The notes beneath the pieces are model-generated. The model searched no databases. It saw nothing but the letters and a program-made list of their open reading frames with translations, and was not told the origin of the DNA. The translations under genes were made by a program, and so were the position numbers. A DNA stretch of 64,000 nucleotides from Nostoc sp. UCD121 (GTDB taxonomy: Bacteria > Cyanobacteriota > Cyanobacteriia > Cyanobacteriales > Nostocaceae), in NCBI RefSeq assembly GCF_014222285.1, contig NZ_JACKZS010000001.1, positions 1 through 64,000 on the forward strand. Reading direction: 5' to 3'. Shown here piece by piece: positions 44,436-51,658 of this stretch. The first letter of the stretch is position 1. Each line of letters begins with the position of its first letter.

Positions 44436-44870
44436 TTAGTAATTATCACTTGGTTTATTAAAAACTTCTAAAATCTGTCGGCAAATCTGTTTGAGCTTAT
44501 CTTCAATTTCACCAGAAGGCGAAGATGCGCCGACAACACTCCAGTTTTCTACCGTAGAAAGTCGCCACGCTTCACCGCGATGATCGAATCCAGCTACCTC
44601 CACACCGATCGCACGGCGGGAATTATTTATGGGATCTTGATAAAATCGGATTTGAATTAAAATACTGCGACTTCGCCAAGATTTGCTGATACCAGGAAAG
44701 TGAAAGCCAATATCTATAGAATCTGGATCAACTAACTCCCTGGTTTCCGGGTCATTTTTCCAGGGTTTGAGATCGGATTTGGCATCAGGAAACTCGAATT
44801 TGAACAAGTTAACCACCGTAGCAATGTTGCTAGCGAGTTCAAGGTTCGTTGCCTGTTCAGCTGCATTCAC
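44436..44870 (-). CDS. Small protein of unknown function in the caspase island
   Basis: 144 residues, no signal peptide or membrane span. The sequence alternates beta-like stretches (SIDIGFHFPG, SILIQIRFYQD, AIGVEVAGFDHRGEAW) with helices at both ends (EQATNLELASNIATVVNLF; EIEDKLKQICRQILEVF). I do not recognise the family. It is first in the minus-strand series unknown-hydrolase-caspase/NB-ARC-TPR and could be a regulator or adaptor. The C-terminus runs into AATTACG repeats. Confidence 0.65.
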   Translation of the reverse strand: MNAAEQATNLELASNIATVVNLFKFEFPDAKSDLKPWKNDPETRELVDPDSIDIGFHFPGISKSWRSRSILIQIRFYQDPINNSRRAIGVEVAGFDHRGEAWRLSTVENWSVVGASSPSGEIEDKLKQICRQILEVFNKPSDNY

Positions 44871-44922
44871 TAAAAAACACTCCTATAATTGCGTCGGCAT
44901 CTTCGGGGATCTGAAGATAGAA

Positions 44923-44973
44923 AACCGCCAGAAGGCTTATATTATTGGTGTTTCAGCTTATCAAGACCTTTGA
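44923..44973 (+). pseudogene. Relic of a caspase-domain N-terminus
   Basis: On the plus strand, codons read NRQKAYIIGVSAYQDL then stop. The YIIGVSAYQ text is the first beta strand of bacterial caspase-like domains (compare FGLIVGIEKY in the gene at 41276). No gene continues. It seems to be what is left of another caspase gene at this island's edge. Confidence 0.5.
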
Positions 44974-45234
44974 GATTTAGCAACTCTAAATCAGACTTCC
45001 CTAACAATGCTGGTAACTAAGTAGATGTGAAAAATAGCTTCTTGTTGGGACTGTCTAACACCTATTAAGTAATTGTACTTAAAAACTTCTCAAAAGCAGA
45101 TGAAACTCTGCCCTTTATAAAAAATATCAAGATTTTCTGCAAGATCCTTGGCAGACAAGAACGATAAATTGCACTAGCGACGATCTAAAATGACACTGTG
45201 AATCGGTAAACAAAAAGCAATTAAGTTCATTGTC

Positions 45235-45690
45235 ATGGCGCGTCAACGCTCGATTTTTTCATTTGTTTTAGTATTATTAGCCACATTCCTCATGAGTTGT
45301 GGCGGCCCTAGTGCTTCAGTAACACCTCCAACTTACACAGCGACTCAACTTGAAAGAATTCAGGCTTATGTTCCTGAAATTCAGGCTGTGCGCGATCGCT
45401 CAGATGAGTTGAAAACCCTGATCCAAAAAGGTGATTGGATCAATGTGCGTAACTTTATACATGGGCCCATAACAGAAGCAAGGCTGAACTTGACTTATGT
45501 TACTCCCAACCTGCTACCCAAAGACCAAGCCGCAGCACGTCAGATAACACGAGATTTGTTTAACGACTTAGTTAAGCTTGATAAAGCTACTAGTGCTAGC
45601 AATCCTCTAGTTGCCTTGAATCAATCCCAGGCTGCTTTCACAGACATTGACAAATTCCTCGATCTGCTTCCTAAAAAAGAAGAAGGTTAA
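45235..45690 (+). CDS. psbQ: Photosystem II protein PsbQ (CyanoQ), lipoprotein
   Basis: 151 residues. CyanoQ is a lumenal lipoprotein that stabilises the oxygen-evolving side of photosystem II. The signal peptide ends in a lipobox LMSC with Cys22. The mature protein is a four-helix bundle: PPTYTATQLERIQAYVPEI, ELKTLIQKGDWINVRNFIHG, ARQITRDLFNDLVKLD and QAAFTDIDKFLDLLP. The GDWINVRNFIHGP block is typical. ATG at 45235. Confidence 0.94.
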   Translation: MARQRSIFSFVLVLLATFLMSCGGPSASVTPPTYTATQLERIQAYVPEIQAVRDRSDELKTLIQKGDWINVRNFIHGPITEARLNLTYVTPNLLPKDQAAARQITRDLFNDLVKLDKATSASNPLVALNQSQAAFTDIDKFLDLLPKKEEG

Positions 45691-45694
45691 AAGT

Positions 45695-45760
45695 TAGAGA
45701 CGCGATTAATTGCGTCTGTACAAGAGTTAGGAGTTAGAGATGCGATTAATCGTATCTGTA
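45695..45760. repeat. Two GACGCGAT-type hairpin repeats
   Basis: GAGACGCGATTAATTGCGTC at 45697 and GAGATGCGATTAATCGTATC at 45737 are degenerate copies of the palindrome at 15114, each followed by TGTA and GTTAGGAGTTAG-type text. Confidence 0.65.
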
Positions 45761-45823
45761 TAGGAGTTAGGAATTTTAAATTTTTAACTCCTAACTCCTA
45801 ACTTCTCACTTCAAGCACAAGTC

Positions 45824-46933
45824 ATGAATGTAGTTATTATCGGTTGTGGTGTAGTTGGGGCTGCGATCGCTTATGAACTGAGTCTAGTAAAAGGGCTGAA
45901 AATCACAGTTTGCGATCGCCAACCACCAGCGCAAGCTTCTACGGGCGCTGCACTTGGCGTTTTGATGGGCGTAATCAGCCAAAAAATCAAAGGTAAAGCT
46001 TGGCAGATGCGACAAACTAGCATCCAGCGCTATGAAACTTTGATTCCAGAACTAGAAGCTTTAACTGGTCGCAAAATCCCTTTTAATCGCCAGGGAATTC
46101 TCAGTCTTGGTTTGGAAGAGGAGAATTTGGCAGCATGGGAAAAACTTGTAGAAATTCGCCACTCTCAAGGCTGGCATTTAGAAATATGGGACACGGCTAA
46201 ACTCCAGAATATCTGTCCTCAAGTGGATTGTGAAAAAATTACTGGCGCTGTCTATTCTCCCCAAGATCGTCAACTCGATCCAACTGCTCTCACGTTAGCT
46301 TTAGTTGAGGCTGCCGAGCAAAACGGTGTAACTTTCAAATTTGGTGTGACTGTTTTGGATGCCCAAACCTCATCACCTGAGTCTTCCCCGCAAATTTGCG
46401 ATCGCCTTGAGACTACAGAAGGAAAAATAGCCGCAGATTGGTTTGTAGTCGCAGCAGGGCTAGGTTCAACACCACTGACGGCAAAATTAAATCAGATAAT
46501 TGACATCCGCCCTGTACTGGGACAAGCGTTGCAAATGCACGTAGGGCATCCATTAGGCAATCCCGACTTCCAGCCAGCGATAACGGGTAATGATGTGCAT
46601 ATTGTTCCCATAGGCGGCGGAGATTATTGGGTAGGCGCGACAGTAGAATTTCCCAGCGATGGAAATGAGATACCGCCAAATCAGGAATTACTGGAATCTG
46701 TTAGAGAACAAGCGATCGCATTTTGCCCAGAATTAGCCACAGCAAAAATTATCCGCACTTGGTCAGGCTTACGTCCCCGTCCTGAAGGTCGTCCAGCCCC
46801 AGTTATTGGTAAGTTGCCAGGGTTTAGTAACATCCTCTTAGCTACCGGACACTATCGCAACGGCGTTTTACTAGCACCCGCTACAGCTTATGCAATTCGT
46901 GAGATGATTATTTCTCAGGAAGTGGGGAGATGA
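45824..46933 (+). CDS. FAD-dependent oxidoreductase (DAO family)
   Basis: 369 residues of the D-amino-acid oxidase/glycine oxidase fold. The dinucleotide site is VVIIGCGVVGAAIAYEL, followed by VCDRQ. The substrate region has STGAALGVLMGVIS; the C-terminal FAD block is TWSGLRPRPEGRPAPVIG, GFSNILLATGHYRNGVLLAP. Members deaminate amino acids; glycine oxidase (ThiO, thiamine pathway) is one possibility, but no thi gene is adjacent. It precedes an alpha/beta hydrolase and hemJ. Confidence 0.88.
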   Translation: MNVVIIGCGVVGAAIAYELSLVKGLKITVCDRQPPAQASTGAALGVLMGVISQKIKGKAWQMRQTSIQRYETLIPELEALTGRKIPFNRQGILSLGLEEENLAAWEKLVEIRHSQGWHLEIWDTAKLQNICPQVDCEKITGAVYSPQDRQLDPTALTLALVEAAEQNGVTFKFGVTVLDAQTSSPESSPQICDRLETTEGKIAADWFVVAAGLGSTPLTAKLNQIIDIRPVLGQALQMHVGHPLGNPDFQPAITGNDVHIVPIGGGDYWVGATVEFPSDGNEIPPNQELLESVREQAIAFCPELATAKIIRTWSGLRPRPEGRPAPVIGKLPGFSNILLATGHYRNGVLLAPATAYAIREMIISQEVGR

Positions 46934-47107
46934 GGGAGCAGGGGGAGCAAGGGAGGCAGGGGAAGCAAGGGGAGTAGGGAAAGAAAGAATAACTAATGCC
47001 CAATGCCCAATGCCCAATGCCCCATTCCCAATTCCCACTTGCCCTGAGCGACTTGTACTGAGCGTAGTCGAAGTAAGCCGAAGGGATGCCCAATATAGGA
47101 AAATAAC
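46934..47107. repeat. GGGGAGCAAGGGAG and CCCAATG repeat tracts
   Basis: The gap carries G/A-rich imperfect repeats (46928-46980), tandem CCCAATG units (about 46998-47020) and a CTGAGCGACTTGTACTGAGC/GTCGAAG palindromic element (47045-47075). Confidence 0.7.
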
Positions 47108-47959
47108 GTGTCAATAACAGAACATAAAATCAATGTAGATTCACTGGAATGGTTTTATCGAGAATCTTTACCAATCGGCAGAACTGACTTAGCGCCTGTG
47201 TTGTTGTTACACGGCTTGGTTTCACAAAGTTACAGTTGGCGTAATATTATACCGGCTCTAGCGAATCAAGGTACAAGAGCGATCGCACCAGATTGGATTG
47301 GTTACGGCTTTTCTGCAAAACCAGAAAAACGAGATTTTGCTTATACTCCCGATGCTTTTATCACAGCTTTAGAAGGATTTGTCAGAGCTTTAGAACTTGA
47401 ACATTTTTCTTTAGTTGTCCAAGGCTTTTTAGGTTCTGTAGGATTGCAATATGCTTTGCGTCATCCTGAACAAATTGCCAACTTAGCTATTTTAAATACA
47501 CCAATATCAACTGCTGCCAAATTACCCTGGAAAATTAAACAAATGGGTTTACCTTTGGTAGGTGAAGTAATGACTCAAGACCCCTTATTAGTTGACCGAA
47601 CCCTAGAAGCTGGTAGCCGTTATCGCATAGGAGATAAGGAATTAGATATTTATCGAAAACCATTTTTGAAAAGTTCTTCATCTGGGCGGAGTCTGTTATC
47701 AAGTATTCGCAATTTACAGCTTGATTCAGCAATGACCGAAATTGAATCTGGTTTTAAAGAATGGCAACAGCCAATTCTGATTCAATGGGGAATGATTGAC
47801 CCTTGGTTATCTGTAGACGTTGCCCAAAAATTTACAGATTTAGCACCAAATAGCGAATTAATAAAACTTAATAACGTTGGACATTATCCTCAAGAACATT
47901 ACCACGAGACGATTTTAGAAGACCTTTTACCCTTTGTGCGTCGTAAAGATGCTCATTGA
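47108..47959 (+). CDS. Alpha/beta-fold hydrolase lacking the usual nucleophile
   Basis: 283 residues, GTG start. The fold is clear: LLLHGLVSQSYSWRNIIPAL (oxyanion HG), IAPDWIGYGFSAKP, and C-terminal IQWGMIDPWLS (acid) with NVGHYPQEH (His). The nucleophile elbow, normally GxSxG or VVQDWGG as in dehalogenases, reads LVVQGFLGSVGLQYAL with no Ser, Asp or Cys at the elbow. The text resembles a conserved cyanobacterial group, so the change is probably old. A non-catalytic or altered function is likely. Confidence 0.82.
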   Translation: MSITEHKINVDSLEWFYRESLPIGRTDLAPVLLLHGLVSQSYSWRNIIPALANQGTRAIAPDWIGYGFSAKPEKRDFAYTPDAFITALEGFVRALELEHFSLVVQGFLGSVGLQYALRHPEQIANLAILNTPISTAAKLPWKIKQMGLPLVGEVMTQDPLLVDRTLEAGSRYRIGDKELDIYRKPFLKSSSSGRSLLSSIRNLQLDSAMTEIESGFKEWQQPILIQWGMIDPWLSVDVAQKFTDLAPNSELIKLNNVGHYPQEHYHETILEDLLPFVRRKDAH

Positions 47960-47995
47960 CAATATACCTTTGGCAAAAATCGATATTATAAAAAT

Positions 47996-48175
47996 GAATG
48001 TCAAAATTCAGAATTCAGGAGTCAGAATCAATTAGTAAAGGGTGCAAAATCATCACTGTAGTCCACTAAATGGAAGATTAAGTGGCAGTATTCAAATGTT
48101 ATTTCTTGTGAAAACTCATCCTTTAATGGGTGGAATATTCTGAATTCAGAATTCTGGCTCCTGACTACTTTTTAT
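47996..48175. repeat. TCAGAATTC-type dispersed repeats before hemJ
   Basis: TCAGAATTCAGGAGTCAG at about 48006-48023 and GAATTCAGAATTCTGG with CTCCTGACTA at 48140-48165 form an inverted pair around a 120-bp loop. Same family as 17640-17711. Confidence 0.6.
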
Positions 48176-48205
48176 TACCATTACAAGTAAAGGAGATTAT
48201 GATTC

Positions 48206-48787
48206 ATGGCTTATTCTTGGTTTAAAGCATTTCATATTGTCGGATTTGTAGTTTGGTTTGCCGGATTGTTCTACTTAGTACGCCTTTTTATCTATCACGT
48301 TGAAGCGAACCTTGAACCTGAGCCAGCGCAAACGATATTGAAAAATCAATATCAAATTATGGAAAAGCGTCTCTACTATATCATCACGAATCCAGGAATG
48401 TACGTGACGATCGCAATGGCCATCGGTTTAGTAACCACTGAACCAGACGTTTTAAAAGAGGGCTGGTTACATATAAAACTGCTGTTTGTGGCTATTTTAA
48501 TTGGTTATCATCATTACTGCGCTCGGCTGATGAAGAAATTAGCAGTAGGTGAATGTGGCTGGAGTGGTCAGCAATTACGTGCTTTAAATGAAGCACCTAC
48601 AGTTATGTTAGTAGCGATCGTTCTGCTGGCTGTCTTTAAGAATAATCTCCCTACAGATATCGCTGCCTGGGCTATTTTTGCCATGATTATCTTGATGGCA
48701 GTCACTATTCAACTTTACGCCAAAAAACGCAGACAAGATAAAGAGAAGCTGACAGCACAGATAGGGCAACCACAAGAACAAAGTTAG
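48206..48787 (+). CDS. hemJ: Protoporphyrinogen oxidase HemJ
   Basis: 193 residues, four or five membrane spans. HemJ oxidises protoporphyrinogen IX to protoporphyrin IX for heme and chlorophyll in most cyanobacteria. The family signature is FKAFHIVGFVVWFAGLFYL with the conserved His, RLFIYHVEA, MEKRLYYIITNPGM, GWLHIKLLFV and the YHHYCARLMKK block. ATG at 48206 follows AAAGGAG. Full length. Confidence 0.95.
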   Translation: MAYSWFKAFHIVGFVVWFAGLFYLVRLFIYHVEANLEPEPAQTILKNQYQIMEKRLYYIITNPGMYVTIAMAIGLVTTEPDVLKEGWLHIKLLFVAILIGYHHYCARLMKKLAVGECGWSGQQLRALNEAPTVMLVAIVLLAVFKNNLPTDIAAWAIFAMIILMAVTIQLYAKKRRQDKEKLTAQIGQPQEQS

Positions 48788-48821
48788 AAAAATTGGGGTA
48801 GCATATCTGTGCTATCCTGCC

Positions 48822-49730
48822 TTATCCTGGAAACGTTTTCAGTAAATCATCGCCAGGAATCACGGTAGTGTAAAAACTATATTTGCGATTAGCGACATAA
48901 CGGCGGTCTTGTTTAACAATCGCCATAAACTCTCTATGCCCCTCACGGGTACGTCCCACTAAACAACCTGCACTAGCAAGGCGAATATCATTCCGGGGAA
49001 AATCAAAACCGTAGTGTTGATTAACGTAAAAATTATCACCTGTATCAAGTTTATCGCCAGTCCGTTTAAAATCTTTATTGAAATCTCTACAAACAGTTAT
49101 ATCTCCAACTTGCACTAAAGCTTCGTGAGGTTCTGCTGTGCCGTGAGTGCCAACAGCCCAAGCTTTGTATTGTCCAAACTGAATCCTAGCGGCTCCTTTG
49201 GAATTCATCGGATTATAAGTGTAATACTTTCCTGGTTCTGTAGTTGCTTCCCAGTGGTCTACAATTTTGGGAACACCATTTACTACTTCAATCACAATCC
49301 GGCGATCGTTAAATTCATTGGGTGTATCACTGTTAAGAGTCCAGTCTGCATCTATGCCCTCTACATAAACAATGTTGTATTCTTTGGGATTGGTAAATAC
49401 CTGATAACCTTTGGCTAGCATATATTTCACAATCTTACTAGCGATGTCATTGCCTAGTTTTAAGGGGGGTTTAGGAAGATCATCTATTTTGGTTTCAATC
49501 AGTTTTTTGGCTGTGACTGCTCCTAAAAAGCCACTCTCTTCAACCTTTGTTAATTCTTGAAATTTTTTGAGAGCTATCACAGAAACAGGGCCAAATTTGC
49601 CATCGGCTGGAGGTTCCAGCAAAACTAAGCCGATTAATACTATCTGAATCTGACGAGCCAAGTCTGCATCCTCAGCGATCGCATCAAATGACCATTTCTC
49701 ATCTTTTCCCAAGAAATCTTGTAGTTTCAT
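48822..49730 (-). CDS. Peptidoglycan-binding protein with L,D-transpeptidase-like C-terminus
   Basis: 302 residues, no signal peptide seen. Residues ~20-75 are a PG_binding_1 module (IQIVLIGLVLLEPPADGKFG, VIALKKFQELTKVEESGFLG). The C-terminal ~180 residues hold GTHGTAEPHEALVQVGD, VNQHYGFDF and LASAGCLVGRTREGHREFM. The His plus SAGC arrangement recalls the HxGxxx...SxGC site of YkuD-like L,D-transpeptidases. An enzyme acting on cell-wall peptides, or a phage-derived lysin, is possible. Isolated gene. Confidence 0.72.
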   Translation of the reverse strand: MKLQDFLGKDEKWSFDAIAEDADLARQIQIVLIGLVLLEPPADGKFGPVSVIALKKFQELTKVEESGFLGAVTAKKLIETKIDDLPKPPLKLGNDIASKIVKYMLAKGYQVFTNPKEYNIVYVEGIDADWTLNSDTPNEFNDRRIVIEVVNGVPKIVDHWEATTEPGKYYTYNPMNSKGAARIQFGQYKAWAVGTHGTAEPHEALVQVGDITVCRDFNKDFKRTGDKLDTGDNFYVNQHYGFDFPRNDIRLASAGCLVGRTREGHREFMAIVKQDRRYVANRKYSFYTTVIPGDDLLKTFPG

Positions 49731-49862
49731 TATGCACCTGCTTTAATTTACTTACTTCTAAGTATAAACATCATTTTAAAAATTGATGTTGTCTGAAACT
49801 ATACTCTAAGGTTAAATATGATGTCAGCTGGAGCCTGCGATGTTTACGACAAGCTACGCTAA

Positions 49863-50004
49863 CGCACATTGCTTCAATGCAATACTTCATACAGGGTACA
49901 TTATTAATTAGCTCAATTTCTTTGCTGCGCGTCCAAGCAGCAACTCGTCGTCAGGCATCACCTCTGTCAAACCCGAAATGACTAACGAAGAACTGCTGCA
50001 AATT
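49863..50004 (+). repeat. Duplicated leader, copy 1 of 2 (Roco genes)
   Basis: The 115 bp before the short Roco-TIR gene plus its first 27 coding bases are nearly the same as 51544-51685 before the long Roco gene. Shared text includes GGGTACATTATTAATTAGCT, GCTGCGCGTCCAAGCAGCAA and CTCGTCGTCAGGCATC. The region should carry the promoter and ribosome site of both genes. Confidence 0.85.
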
Positions 50005-51201
50005 ACTGTTAACCAAAATCTAGGTTGTTTTACCAAAGACGATCTCAAAGATATTTGGCAAGACGACGAATATGCCCAAATGCGCGATGAATTACTTCAA
50101 TTAATGATGCGGTTCAAGCTTTGCTACAAAATTCCCGGTTGTCCTGATACTTATATTGCGCCTCAATTTCTTCCCATTGAAAAAGCTAAATATACTTGGG
50201 ACAATTCTAAGAACCTCATCTTGTGCTATACCTATCAATCCATGATACCCAAAGGTATGTTCACCCGCTTTATTGTCGAGATGCACCCTTGGATTGAACA
50301 GCAAAAACTCGTTTGGAAAAGTGGTGTTGTTCTTAATAAAGACCAAACTCGTGCAGAAGTCATTGAAAACTACAATCAACGGGAAATTAAAATCCGTGTA
50401 GCTGGAAACCGCAAAAAAGAATTGATGGCTGTTGTCACCCATGAACTCGAAAAAATCAATAGCTCTCAGGAAGGTTTGCAATATGAAGCCCGAGTTCCCT
50501 GTAACTGTGAGACTTGCAAAAACCTGCCGAAACCTCATTTCTATTCTCTGGACTTACTCAAAAAACGCTTGAATGCTAGCCACTATTACATTGAGTGCTA
50601 TGAAAGCTATAAAAGGGTAGATGTCCGCAGCTTAATCGATGATGATGTCATGTTACAACCTGTTAAAGCAGATGGGGAAAACAACCCTGAAGTTACAGCG
50701 TTGGAAAGCGAACTGGAGCGCAAGCCAGATGAATCATTTAAAACAGTAACCAGAAATCAAGTTTTCATTAGCTATAGTCATAAAGATGAGGAGTGGCTTT
50801 CCAAACTCCAGGACTGCCTCAAACCAATAATTCGCAACCAAAAAGAGCTGGTTGTGTGGGACGATACTAAAATCAAAGCTGGTGATCAGTGGCGCAAAGA
50901 AATTGAAAATGCTTTAGCACTAGCAAAAGTAGCAGTATTGTTGGTTAGCCATAACTTTCTAGCATCAGACTTTATTCATGAGAATGAGTTACCCCCATTA
51001 TTGGATGCAGCTAAAGCCAAAGGACTGACGATTATTTGGATACCGTTGAGTTCTAGCAACTATCAAGAAACAGAAATTAACAAGTATCAATCAGCGCACC
51101 CTCCCAATCAACCTTTAAAGAGCCTGAGTTCAGCACAAGAGGATGAAGCTTGGGTGGATATCTGTCAGAAGATCAAAAAAGCAGTAGCAGTCCCTCAGTA
51201 A
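49978..51201 (+). CDS. Short COR-TIR protein, deletion derivative of a Roco-TIR gene
   Basis: 407 residues. The first nine, MTNEELLQI, equal those of the full Roco protein at 51659. Residue 10 onward (TVNQNLGCFTKDDLKDIW) matches that protein from its residue ~575. So LRRs, the Roc GTPase and part of COR have been lost in frame. COR-like sequence, including a CNCETCKNLP cysteine cluster, runs to ~250. A TIR domain starts near 260 (NQVFISYSHKDEEWL, VWDDTKIKAGDQW, VAVLLVSHNFLASDF, with a candidate catalytic Glu in IHENELPPLL). This TIR is a different type from that of the long gene. Likely NADase or scaffold effector; unproven. Confidence 0.85.
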   Translation: MTNEELLQITVNQNLGCFTKDDLKDIWQDDEYAQMRDELLQLMMRFKLCYKIPGCPDTYIAPQFLPIEKAKYTWDNSKNLILCYTYQSMIPKGMFTRFIVEMHPWIEQQKLVWKSGVVLNKDQTRAEVIENYNQREIKIRVAGNRKKELMAVVTHELEKINSSQEGLQYEARVPCNCETCKNLPKPHFYSLDLLKKRLNASHYYIECYESYKRVDVRSLIDDDVMLQPVKADGENNPEVTALESELERKPDESFKTVTRNQVFISYSHKDEEWLSKLQDCLKPIIRNQKELVVWDDTKIKAGDQWRKEIENALALAKVAVLLVSHNFLASDFIHENELPPLLDAAKAKGLTIIWIPLSSSNYQETEINKYQSAHPPNQPLKSLSSAQEDEAWVDICQKIKKAVAVPQ

Positions 51202-51658
51202 AAGAGAGAGAAGATTTTTTCGCTGTGGTAATGTAGAAAAATGGTGTATTTTGCTCTTAGATGCAAGGTTTTTCTTGATTAGGGATGCTCAAAGTAAAGT
51301 TATTGAGCGTGCAAGGGATCGCATAAATCAATACCAACGTAAGTCCTGAAGATTTTAAGCGATTTAGATAGCTATATTATGGTAAAAGCAAAAATTTCAG
51401 TCCACTTCAGTGGACAGTAAGCTCTTAGCCAAGAAATTTATTTCTTGGCAGGATGTTCGTCAGCGCGACTTAACTTTGTTACAAAAATGTCGATAACGAC
51501 AAAATCTGAGATCGAGCATAGACGCGTAGGAGTCTGCAATGATCGCACATTGCCTCAATGCAATCCTTGATACAGGGTACATTATTAATTAGCTCAATTT
51601 TTCTGCTGCGCGTCCAAGCAGCAACTCGTCGTCAGGCATCGCCTCTATAAAACCCAAA
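51202..51658. repeat. Gap between Roco genes: composite hairpins and duplicated leader
   Basis: Contains GTCCACT TC AGTGGAC (51400-51415) and a perfect 10-bp hairpin GCCAAGAAAT TT ATTTCTTGGC (51428-51449), together a composite repeat common in Nostoc-type genomes. The right end (51544-51658) is leader copy 2 of the Roco duplication. Confidence 0.7.
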
